Assembly: GCA_964599655.1 (NCBI GenBank)
Contig: CAZRGV010000007.1
Span: 1 to 64,000, forward strand
Direction: 5' to 3'
Length of the DNA stretch: 64,000 nt
Origin: CAZRGV01 sp964599655
Lineage (GTDB): Bacteria; Planctomycetota; Planctomycetia; Isosphaerales; Isosphaeraceae
Below the pieces are notes generated by a model. That model saw nothing but the letters and a program-made list of their open reading frames with translations. It was not told the DNA's origin and searched no databases. Every line of letters begins with the position of its first letter. The stretch's first letter is position 1. Shown one piece after another: positions 38,776-46,940 of this stretch. A program made the position numbers and the translations under genes.

Positions 38776-40263
38776 ATGCGCTCTCGACGGTCCACCGTCG
38801 TACACGACTGCGGTCGCGTCCCTCGACGTACGTTCCTTGCCGACGTTGGCATGGGGTTTACCGGTCTGGTCCTGGGCGCGATGCTCCATCGCGACGGCCT
38901 TGTCCGAGCCGACGGCTGGACTCCCCCCGACGGTCGACCGCATTTTGCACCCAAGGCCAAGAACGTCATCTGGCTATTCATGATCGGCGGCACGAGCCAC
39001 GTTGAGAGCTTCGACCCCAAGCCCGAGCTAAACACCTACGCCGGCAAGACGATCGCCGAAACCCCGTATAAAGATGCGCTCACCAATCCTCTGGTTAAGA
39101 ACGTCCGCATCCCTGTCCCAAACGACGCCAACGGCCACATCCGGCAGAACATCTACCCGCTTCAGGTCGGCTACAAGAAGCGAGGCCAGAGCGGCATCGA
39201 GGTGAGCGATTGGTGGCCCCACGTTGGTGACTGCATCGACGACATCGCGGTCATTCGATCAATGTGGACGACCGACAACAACCACGGCGCTCAGCTTCAA
39301 TTCCACACTGGCCGGCACTCCCTTGAAGGGGCGTTTCCGACCATCGGGTCATGGGTCCATTACGGCCTCGGCTCGTTGAATGATGACCTGCCGAGCTTTG
39401 TCGTGATGGGGACACCCGTCGCCGATTGCTGCGGTGGCATGAACGCCCACGGCGCCAGTTATCTCGGACCCGAACACGATGGCGTCCTGCTCGAGGTCGA
39501 TCCCAAGAACCCCCTGCCCTTTGCCTCCCCCGGTAAAGGTGTCTTCCACGAAGAGCAGGCGGCCGAGTTCGACCTGCTTGGTGAACTCAACCGGTTGGCC
39601 GCCGTCCAGTATCCCGACGACCCCGCCCTCCGCGCCCGAATCAAATCCTACGAACTCGCCGCTCGCATGCAGATGGCCGTACCGGAGGTGGTTCGGTTCG
39701 ACGACGAATCCCCTCAAACCCAGGCCCTCTATGGTCTCGACCAGAACGAAACGCGCACGTTTGGTCAGCAATGCCTGACGGCTCGCCGTCTCGTCGAGCG
39801 TGGGGTGCGGTTCGTCCAGATCTTCCACGGCTCCAACGGCGGCGCCGGCGCCTGGGATGCCCACGGCAACCTCAAGGCCGGACACTCCCAGCTCTGTAAG
39901 CAGGTCGATCAACCGATCGGGGCCCTGCTGAAAGATCTGAAGCGTCGCGGCTTGCTCGACGAGACCCTCGTGGTCTGGGGCACGGAATTCGGCCGCACCC
40001 CGGGCAGCCAGAACCGCGACGGCCGCGACCATCACCCCTATGGCTTCTCGGTTTGGATGGCCGGCGGGGGCCTGAAAGGGGGTATCGCCCACGGCGCTAC
40101 CGACGAGCTCGGATTCCACGCCGTTGAGAATCGGCATTATGTCACCGACCTCCATGCCACCGTACTGCATCAGCTCGGTCTCGACCCGCGTCGACTGGAA
40201 ATCCCTGGTCAAAAGCGGCTCGAAATCGACTACGGTCAGCCCATCCGCGAGATCATCGCCTAA
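38776..40263 (+). CDS. DUF1501 protein, Tat-exported (tandem copy 1)
   Basis: 495 residues. The twin-arginine signal VPRRTFLADVGMGFTGLVLG is near residues 14-33. Family features are VIWLFMIGGTSHVESFDPKP, GLDQNETRTFGQQCLTARRL and VVWGTEFGRTPGSQNRDGRD near the C-terminus. DUF1501 resembles the alkaline phosphatase/sulfatase fold, but no activity is established. AAGGGG lies just before the ATG. Positions 40018-40250 are identical to the same part of the next gene. Confidence 0.92.
   Translation: MRSRRSTVVHDCGRVPRRTFLADVGMGFTGLVLGAMLHRDGLVRADGWTPPDGRPHFAPKAKNVIWLFMIGGTSHVESFDPKPELNTYAGKTIAETPYKDALTNPLVKNVRIPVPNDANGHIRQNIYPLQVGYKKRGQSGIEVSDWWPHVGDCIDDIAVIRSMWTTDNNHGAQLQFHTGRHSLEGAFPTIGSWVHYGLGSLNDDLPSFVVMGTPVADCCGGMNAHGASYLGPEHDGVLLEVDPKNPLPFASPGKGVFHEEQAAEFDLLGELNRLAAVQYPDDPALRARIKSYELAARMQMAVPEVVRFDDESPQTQALYGLDQNETRTFGQQCLTARRLVERGVRFVQIFHGSNGGAGAWDAHGNLKAGHSQLCKQVDQPIGALLKDLKRRGLLDETLVVWGTEFGRTPGSQNRDGRDHHPYGFSVWMAGGGLKGGIAHGATDELGFHAVENRHYVTDLHATVLHQLGLDPRRLEIPGQKRLEIDYGQPIREIIA
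40018..40250. repeat. 233-bp exact direct repeat, first copy
   Basis: Identical base for base to 41520-41752 (offset 1502). It covers the last quarter of the DUF1501 tandem copy 1. The bases at both edges differ (40017 c versus 41519 g; 40251 g versus 41753 c). Confidence 0.95.
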
Positions 40264-40283
40264 ACCAGAGGTCCTTTACGACC

Positions 40284-41762
40284 ATGACCCACCAAGTTGG
40301 CGACACCGGTTGCGGTCGGATTCCCCGCCGGGTCTTCCTGTCAGACCTCGGCATGGGTTTCGCCGGCGTCGTCCTGGGCACAATGCTCCACCGCGATGGG
40401 ATTGCCCGAGCCGATGAGAACTGGGCTCCGCCCAACGGCCGACCGCACTTCGCCCCCAAGGCCAAGAACGTTATCTGGCTGTTCATGATCGGCGGTGTCA
40501 GCCATCTCGAAAGCTTCGACCCCAAGCCCGCCTTGAATACTTTCGCCGGCAAGACGATCGACGAGACGCCGCACAAGGCTGTGCTCGAATCGCCGTTCCT
40601 CAAGAGGAACCTTCGCGAATTCGCGCAAGGGCTTCGTAAGGTTTTGCCGAAGCTCTATCCGCTCCAAGTTGGCTACAAGAAGCGAGGCCAGAGCGGCATC
40701 GAGGTGAGCGACTGGTGGCCCTGCGTCGGCGAACACATCGATGATATCGTCGTGATCCGGTCGATGTGGACGACCGACAACGACCATGGTGCCCAGCTCC
40801 AGTTTCACACCGGCCGACATATCCTCGAGGGGTCGTATCCAACAATCGGGTCCTGGGTCCATTACGGTCTCGGCTCGCTCAATGACAACCTGCCGAGTTT
40901 TGTCGTCCTGGGAAGTCCGCTGGCCGATTGTTGCGGCGGAATGAACGGCCATTCCGCAAGCTATCTCGGGCCAGAGCACGACGGCGTCTGTCTTGACATC
41001 AACCCCGAGAGCCCGCTTCCGTTCGCCAGTCCGGGTAAGGGTGTTTTCCGCGAAGAGCAAGCGGCCGAGTTCGATCTACTCGGCCGGCTCAATCGGCTGT
41101 CGGCAGTGAAGTACCCCGACGACCCTGCCCTCCGCGCGCGAATCAAATCCTACGAGCTAGCCGCCCGCATGCAGCTATCGGTTCCCGAAGTCGTACGGTT
41201 CGACGACGAATCGCCCCATATGCAGGCCCTCTATGGCCTCGATGACGACGCCACCCGTCCTTACGGCCAGCAATGCCTAGTGGCTCGTCGGCTGGTCGAG
41301 CGTGGCGTACGGTTCGTTCAGGTCTTCCACGGCTCCAATGGCGGCGCCGGAGCCTGGGATGCCCACCGCAACCTCAAGGCCGGTCACGCCGCGACCTGCC
41401 GGCAGGTGGACCGACCGATCGCGGGGCTACTCACCGACCTGAAGCAGCGCGGCTTGCTCGACGAAACGCTGGTCGTTTGGGGCACCGAATTCGGCCGCAC
41501 TCCAGGAGCCGAGGGAGGGGACGGCCGCGACCATCACCCCTATGGCTTCTCGGTTTGGATGGCCGGCGGGGGCCTGAAAGGGGGTATCGCCCACGGCGCT
41601 ACCGACGAGCTCGGATTCCACGCCGTTGAGAATCGGCATTATGTCACCGACCTCCATGCCACCGTACTGCATCAGCTCGGTCTCGACCCGCGTCGACTGG
41701 AAATCCCTGGTCAAAAGCGGCTCGAAATCGACTACGGTCAGCCCATCCGCGACATCCTCTAG
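40284..41762 (+). CDS. DUF1501 protein, Tat-exported (tandem copy 2)
   Basis: 492 residues with Tat signal IPRRVFLSDLGMGFAGVVLG. It is collinear with copy 1 over the whole length; differences include the segment near residue 105 (ESPFLKRNLREFAQGLRKVL), longer than in copy 1, and many silent and replacement changes up to about codon 412. After that the two genes are identical for 233 bp. It starts 20 bases after the copy 1 stop with AGAGG upstream, so the three genes from 36016 form an operon. Same family and unknown function as copy 1. Confidence 0.92.
   Translation: MTHQVGDTGCGRIPRRVFLSDLGMGFAGVVLGTMLHRDGIARADENWAPPNGRPHFAPKAKNVIWLFMIGGVSHLESFDPKPALNTFAGKTIDETPHKAVLESPFLKRNLREFAQGLRKVLPKLYPLQVGYKKRGQSGIEVSDWWPCVGEHIDDIVVIRSMWTTDNDHGAQLQFHTGRHILEGSYPTIGSWVHYGLGSLNDNLPSFVVLGSPLADCCGGMNGHSASYLGPEHDGVCLDINPESPLPFASPGKGVFREEQAAEFDLLGRLNRLSAVKYPDDPALRARIKSYELAARMQLSVPEVVRFDDESPHMQALYGLDDDATRPYGQQCLVARRLVERGVRFVQVFHGSNGGAGAWDAHRNLKAGHAATCRQVDRPIAGLLTDLKQRGLLDETLVVWGTEFGRTPGAEGGDGRDHHPYGFSVWMAGGGLKGGIAHGATDELGFHAVENRHYVTDLHATVLHQLGLDPRRLEIPGQKRLEIDYGQPIRDIL
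41520..41752. repeat. 233-bp exact direct repeat, second copy
   Basis: Second copy of the exact repeat shared with 40018-40250, in the 3' end of DUF1501 tandem copy 2. Confidence 0.95.
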
Positions 41763-41844
41763 GGATGCCGTCTACCGAACCGACCGCACTCCCTTCCTCT
41801 CGTGGATGGTCATTGAGGGAGTTTCGTTCGCGTGTTGGGCAGAA

Positions 41845-41871
41845 CGGGTCAGGCTGCCAACACCTGACCCG
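41845..41871. terminator. Hairpin between convergent operons
   Basis: CGGGTCAGG (41845-41853) pairs perfectly with CCTGACCCG (41863-41871) around a 9-base loop. It sits in the 157-base space between two convergent stop codons. There is no T-run on either side, so a terminator role is plausible from position only. Confidence 0.45.
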
Positions 41872-41919
41872 AAGCATTCACAGACCGGAGCGGAATTCTG
41901 CCTCAGATCTACGCATACC

Positions 41920-44079
41920 TTAATTCCGAATGGTGCTGACAGTTTGATTCGGCTTCTTCTCCGCGGCAAGAGCGTCGGCTTCCTGCTTAAGCCCGGTTAC
42001 CTTGTCGACAAGAGCCTGAACGGCGGGGGCCTTGGCGGCAACCGCGTTGTCGGCGGCGGCCTTGGCGGCAACCGCGGCGGTCAGGGCCGCCTGACAAGGT
42101 GCAACCTCGGAAGTGGCCTGCATGGCCTGGTGTTGAAGGATCGGGACAGTGGCTTCGGCAGCCAACCTGGCGGATACAGCCCGGTCATGGGCCGCACGCG
42201 CCGGGTTAACGGCCTCGATCAACGCGGCGAATTTGGGTAGATCGGATTGAACACGCCTTGATACCTCGACGAGCGTCGCAGCCGACTCCTCCGCGAGCAT
42301 TCGATCGAGGGGGGTGCCCGTCTTGGCCTGGGCCGCCGCGGCCACTCGAGCCGCTTCGGCCTTGGCGGCGAGATCCCGGATCGCCTCTTCTCTCATCGCG
42401 ATGGCGCGATGGCGGGCATCCTCGGCGGCGGCGAGTGCCGCGGCGGCCACTTTCTCAGCCTCTCGCGCTTGAGTCAGCCTCTGCTCGGCGGCGGCGAGTG
42501 CTCCTCCGAGATCCGTAGCCGCTTTCTGAACCGCATTCAAGGCGTCTTGAGCATCACTGACCGCCTTTGCCTTGGCGACGACATCGGCCTGAATCGCAGC
42601 CAACTCTTTCTTTGCGGCATCGGCCGCCGACTGGGCGTCCGCGAGTGCTCTCTCAACCTGCTCCAGCCGCACGGCCACGGTCGCGGGATTAACCTTGAGG
42701 TTGCCAATCCGCTTGCCCTCTTTCAACTCGAACAGACGGACCTCACCTGACCAGTCGCCCGCGACGATGGCGGAATCGTCGTGGGTGAAGACGGCCTGCA
42801 GGGCCAGGTCGGGAAACGGCTCGAACTGGCGCTGAAGGGCTCCGTTCTGGTCCCAGAGCTTGGCGACCTGGTCGCGACCGGTGGAAACGAGGCGACCGTC
42901 CTTGGCAAAGCGAACCGACTCTGCCCCTCCGCCATGGGCACCCCAACCTTTGATGTTCCCGCCGTTTTCCATCTCCCAGAGGCGGATCGTGCCGTCCTCG
43001 CTGCAAGAGGCCAGCACGTTGGAGTCGAGCCGCCAGGAAAGATCGGTGATCATCGCACTGTGGTTGCGAAGATCGTGGAACTCTCGGCCAGTCAGTCCCT
43101 CCCAGACGAGCAGACCTCCGTTGCGGTCACCTGAGGCAAGAAGCACACCATCAGGACTAAACGCGACGGCCGTCACCCACTCCGTGTGCTTTTTGCATTC
43201 GTAGATCAACTCGCCATCCGACGAGTTGTACACGCGTAGGATCTTGCTGGGTCCTCCCAGAGCAACCATGCTCCGATCGGGGCTGATGTCGGCGGCGAGG
43301 ACCGCGTCGTATTCCTTCCCTACCTCGAAGAGTCTCTCGCCCGTTTTGACGTCCCAGACAACAACCCTGCCCGATTGGCCGCCCCGGCCACCGCCAGCCA
43401 GGAGCAGTCCACCATCGCGGGTAAACTTGAGAACGTGAACGGTCCCCTCCGGGAACGGCAGGACACCCACCAGTCGCTGGGTCTGGGTGTTATAGAGCAA
43501 CACCTGCTTGTGTCCCGAAATCGCGACAAGAGGGGCCCAGGGACTGGCCGCCATGGACGTGACCGCATTGGGCCGATCGCTCACGACCACTGGTTCGGTC
43601 GGCACACCCTGAGGCATCGCGGGTTCGCCGACCGGCTTGCCCACCGCCGAGGGATCGAGCTTGAAGTCCAGCTTGGGCTTTTCCTTCATCACCACAACGC
43701 TACCCGAGGTCTCCGGCGCACCCGCCTCGATCCACTGCTTGATCAAGGCGATCTCAGCGTCGGGAATCTTGGGAGAATTCGGCGGCATGGCCGGTTCCTC
43801 CTCGTGCGCGACGAGAAGGTAAAGCCGGCTATTGTCCGGGTCGCCCGGTTCGACGACGGCCCCCGAGCCGCCTCCTTGCATCAGGCTGGCGAAATTGTCG
43901 AGGATCAGCCCACCCTTCTTCTTGTCATTGTTGTGACAGGCGTTGCAGCGGTTCTGAAAGATCGCCGAGATGTTGTCCTTGTAGTTGACCTTCGCGTCCT
44001 TGGCATCGGCCGCCTTCGTGGTCGGAGCCAGGCTGAAGACTAACGCGGGAACGAGCACGGCGGCGGATTTCGCGAGCAT
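41920..44079 (-). CDS. Exported cytochrome-WD40 protein with long C-terminal coiled coil
   Basis: 719 residues from ATG 44079 (GAGGTG 8 bases upstream; signal peptide 1-23). The haem motif CNACH is at 45-49 with AMPPNSPKI about 60 residues later. Roughly residues 165-460 are WD40 repeats (GRVVVWDVKTGERL, VTAVAFSPDGVLLASGD, VLASCSEDGTIRLWEM). The last 230 residues are an Ala-rich coiled coil. It is last in the minus-strand set after a DUF1549/1553 gene, 112 bases apart. A scaffold or binding role for the propeller, with haem-linked redox activity, is inferred; no function is known. Confidence 0.9.
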   Translation of the reverse strand: MLAKSAAVLVPALVFSLAPTTKAADAKDAKVNYKDNISAIFQNRCNACHNNDKKKGGLILDNFASLMQGGGSGAVVEPGDPDNSRLYLLVAHEEEPAMPPNSPKIPDAEIALIKQWIEAGAPETSGSVVVMKEKPKLDFKLDPSAVGKPVGEPAMPQGVPTEPVVVSDRPNAVTSMAASPWAPLVAISGHKQVLLYNTQTQRLVGVLPFPEGTVHVLKFTRDGGLLLAGGGRGGQSGRVVVWDVKTGERLFEVGKEYDAVLAADISPDRSMVALGGPSKILRVYNSSDGELIYECKKHTEWVTAVAFSPDGVLLASGDRNGGLLVWEGLTGREFHDLRNHSAMITDLSWRLDSNVLASCSEDGTIRLWEMENGGNIKGWGAHGGGAESVRFAKDGRLVSTGRDQVAKLWDQNGALQRQFEPFPDLALQAVFTHDDSAIVAGDWSGEVRLFELKEGKRIGNLKVNPATVAVRLEQVERALADAQSAADAAKKELAAIQADVVAKAKAVSDAQDALNAVQKAATDLGGALAAAEQRLTQAREAEKVAAAALAAAEDARHRAIAMREEAIRDLAAKAEAARVAAAAQAKTGTPLDRMLAEESAATLVEVSRRVQSDLPKFAALIEAVNPARAAHDRAVSARLAAEATVPILQHQAMQATSEVAPCQAALTAAVAAKAAADNAVAAKAPAVQALVDKVTGLKQEADALAAEKKPNQTVSTIRN

Positions 44080-44191
44080 GGAAGACACCTCGTCATGCGG
44101 ACGACAGCGGGATTTCAAAGCGACCCGGCTCGTGGTCTGGGAACATGGAGGGGGCGCTTTCGACAGGCCCTCCAGAGGCTGAGCTTTCGAC

Positions 44192-46639
44192 TTAATGATT
44201 GAACAGAAATTCTCGACTGTTCAAGAGAGCCCAGAAGACGTCTTGAAGCGATTGTTCCTGATTGGCACCCGGAGCGAGCAGCGGCACGAGCTTCACGAGT
44301 TCATCCTTGGTTGGCATGCGAGAGAAGCACCGAATGTAGAGGTCGACAATCCGCTCTTCGGGGTACTTCTTCTCGGCCAGGAGCTTCTTGACCACGCCCC
44401 CTTGCTGGATCTTCGCATTGACCGTGTCCCCGTTGAGAAGGTGGAGCGCCTGGGAGAGTGTCGGCTCCATCTTCACCTCACACGAGCAGACGGTCTCTCT
44501 CGTGGCCCGGCCAAATGTGGTCAAGAAGTAGGTCGTCGAACCTCCGTCGGCGATCTGAACGGCTCTTGCACCCAGTGGCAGGCCAGCGAATTTGTCCTTG
44601 GTTTCCGTGACCTGGCTGATGCAGTCGAGCAGATTCTCGGCCTTGATCCGTCGCAGATTCGCATGCGCGAAGTTCTTTTCATCCTGCTCGTTCGAAGAAT
44701 TCCGCTCCGTCGATCGCTGATAGGTTCGAGAGTTGCAAATATCCCGAACCAGCTGCTTGAGATCGTACTTCGATTTGGTAAACCGTTCTCCGAGCGCCTC
44801 GAGAAGTTCCGGGTTGGAGGGTGGGTTCGAGACACGGAAGTCATCGACCGGTTCGACGATACCGGTGCCGAAGAAGTGGGCCCAGACTCGGTTGGCGAAA
44901 CTTGTGGCGAACCAGGGATTTTCGGGGGAAGCGAGCCACTTGGCCAGTACCACCCGGCGATCCTTACCCGCGACGTCTGGCTCGGCTCCGCCGAGGAACT
45001 TGGGTTTCATGACCCGGCCGCCGACGGGGTGGTTGACCTCTCCTCCGCCCGAGTTAAAGATTATCGTCTCTCGATAATCCTCGCCTTGCTTGCGACCGAT
45101 CTGCGAGAAAAACGCGGTGAAGCTGTAGTAGTCGTTCTGAGTCCATCGGTCAAAAGGATGATTATGACACTGGGCGCACTGAATCCGCATACCCAGGAAG
45201 ACCTGGGCCACGTTTTCGGCCAGCAACAGGCGATCGCTCGTTTGCTGGTAGAAGTTTGTCGCCGGATTCGAGAACGTCCCGCCGCTGGCCGAAAGGAGTT
45301 CCTGGACCATTTCGTCCATCGGCGTATTCTTGGACAACTTCTCGACAAGCCAGTTATAATAGAGGAACATCGATTTGTGGCTGATCAGGTTTGGCACCTG
45401 TCGAACTTGAAGGAGCTCGGCCCACTTACTGACCCAGATCTCGGCGAACTCCTTGCGCTCAAGCAAGGCGTCGATCAGTTTCGCTCGCTTGTCCGGGTCG
45501 GTGGAACTCATGAAGCTCTGATACTCTTCGACGGTCGGCAGTAGTCCGACAATGTCGAGATAAACCCTGCGCACGAACACCTCATCGGAGCAGATCGGCG
45601 AAGGGGCGATCCGAAGCTTCTTGAGCTTGTTGGCGACGAGTGTATCGATGTAGTTCGCCTCTAGCTCCTGGGGATATTCGAACTTGAGATCCTTCGGAAG
45701 CACAAGCACTTGCGATCCCACGGTGTGCGTCTCGAACCGCGCCATGACGAACGCTTCGCCGCGATCACCGGCCGTCACCAGGCCCTCTGGAGTGACAGCG
45801 GCCGAGGTGTCGTTGTTCGAGAGGAAAACGGCAAGACCTGTGACGTCGCGATCCGTTCCGTCGGAGTACTTCGCGCGAACGGTCATCTGCTGTGTCGAGC
45901 CCTTCCCGTCGAGAACTACCTTCTTCGGGTAGAGTTCCACCGAGACGACGGTGGGAAGCTTGCTCACGTCATCGTTTGAGGCTCCGGCTTTGATCCAGTC
46001 GTGCACGGTCCGATAGAGTTCCGTCGAAACGTCAAACCGCGCACCACCACTGTGAGGGACGGCGCCTGTGGCCTTGTCGAGCAGGGTGCTGTCCGCCGGC
46101 ACGGCCAGGTTCAGACGACGGCCGCTCATCTCACGAGTCAGGCGATAGTAATCTCCGTCCGGATCGAAACCGAAGAGCGAGAGACGGAACCCGTCCTTAC
46201 CCCGGGCCGCGCCGTGGCAACTACCGGTGTTACAGCCAGCCCGCATGAAGACCGGCATCACGTCGAGGCGAAACGAGAGAGGCGGCTGGGCCGTAGCGTG
46301 CGCCACTTTGACTGGTACATTGACCGTCTGCCCACCGAAAGTCACCGCCAGGATCGTCTCTCCGTCGGCCAAGGGCCAAAAGGTGTTGCCCTCTCGACGT
46401 AGGAGCGCCGGATTCGCGGGAGTCATGGTTGCCTCGTTCGTGATATCTCGCGTAATGCCATCGGCGAAGCTCGCCTGCACAACGACGAGTTGCCGATCTC
46501 TCGCGTCATGCAACTGAAGATCGGGAGGAAAAACCTCGATCCGCGTCAGCGCAGACTCGTTGGCCAAGCCGGGGCCTGAAGCCACGGCAAGAACGAACAA
46601 GGCTCCGGCGATCAACCTTGCACACGACAGATATCGCAT
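44192..46639 (-). CDS. Exported DUF1549/DUF1553 protein with Ig-like N-terminal domain
   Basis: 815 residues from ATG 46639 (signal peptide 1-26); an earlier in-frame start at 46762 would hide it. An Ig-like (BIG_2) domain at about 30-115 is followed by a cytochrome-like region with C136-x4-C141-H142 (GCNTGSCHGAARGKDGF). A second Ig-like segment is at about 240-330. DUF1549 carries CAQCH in RIQCAQCHNHPFDRW, and DUF1553 completes the C-terminus (VVLAKWLASPENPWFA). It differs from the 36016 protein in having Ig-like domains and no long coiled coil. Export and haem binding are inferred from motifs. Function unknown. Confidence 0.9.
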   Translation of the reverse strand: MRYLSCARLIAGALFVLAVASGPGLANESALTRIEVFPPDLQLHDARDRQLVVVQASFADGITRDITNEATMTPANPALLRREGNTFWPLADGETILAVTFGGQTVNVPVKVAHATAQPPLSFRLDVMPVFMRAGCNTGSCHGAARGKDGFRLSLFGFDPDGDYYRLTREMSGRRLNLAVPADSTLLDKATGAVPHSGGARFDVSTELYRTVHDWIKAGASNDDVSKLPTVVSVELYPKKVVLDGKGSTQQMTVRAKYSDGTDRDVTGLAVFLSNNDTSAAVTPEGLVTAGDRGEAFVMARFETHTVGSQVLVLPKDLKFEYPQELEANYIDTLVANKLKKLRIAPSPICSDEVFVRRVYLDIVGLLPTVEEYQSFMSSTDPDKRAKLIDALLERKEFAEIWVSKWAELLQVRQVPNLISHKSMFLYYNWLVEKLSKNTPMDEMVQELLSASGGTFSNPATNFYQQTSDRLLLAENVAQVFLGMRIQCAQCHNHPFDRWTQNDYYSFTAFFSQIGRKQGEDYRETIIFNSGGGEVNHPVGGRVMKPKFLGGAEPDVAGKDRRVVLAKWLASPENPWFATSFANRVWAHFFGTGIVEPVDDFRVSNPPSNPELLEALGERFTKSKYDLKQLVRDICNSRTYQRSTERNSSNEQDEKNFAHANLRRIKAENLLDCISQVTETKDKFAGLPLGARAVQIADGGSTTYFLTTFGRATRETVCSCEVKMEPTLSQALHLLNGDTVNAKIQQGGVVKKLLAEKKYPEERIVDLYIRCFSRMPTKDELVKLVPLLAPGANQEQSLQDVFWALLNSREFLFNH

Positions 46640-46940
46640 GGCGACCTCACGATATGGTGCAGTCGTTTGAGTCTCGATCACGACGATTCCCTTTAACGTC
46701 CCTTTAACAAGGCGGACGGTTGGAGGATTCGAATCAAGCTGATACAGAGAACGAAAAATCAAACATCCTAGAAATTCAGCGATCGCTCTTCCTTTGGTGA
46801 GTCCGCTCTAGGTGCGGTACGGGGCGATGTTGAGTTCGCCATTGGATTGAACTACCAGTCAATCGCCAAATCACCATAGAAACATACGATCATCTTATAA
46901 GCAACTTTTCGCCTCGCAACCGCGGCGGCCTCTGGGACAC
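46640..46940. other. Intergenic, AT-rich right part
   Basis: 301 bases between two minus-strand genes. The part near 46870-46910 is AT-rich compared with the surroundings and may hold a promoter for the DUF1549/1553 gene. I cannot assign a -35/-10 pair with confidence. No coding region is supported. Confidence 0.35.

Noticed and set aside
44195..45544. 449-codon plus-strand open frame
   Set aside because: Antisense to the DUF1549/1553 gene with haem motifs.
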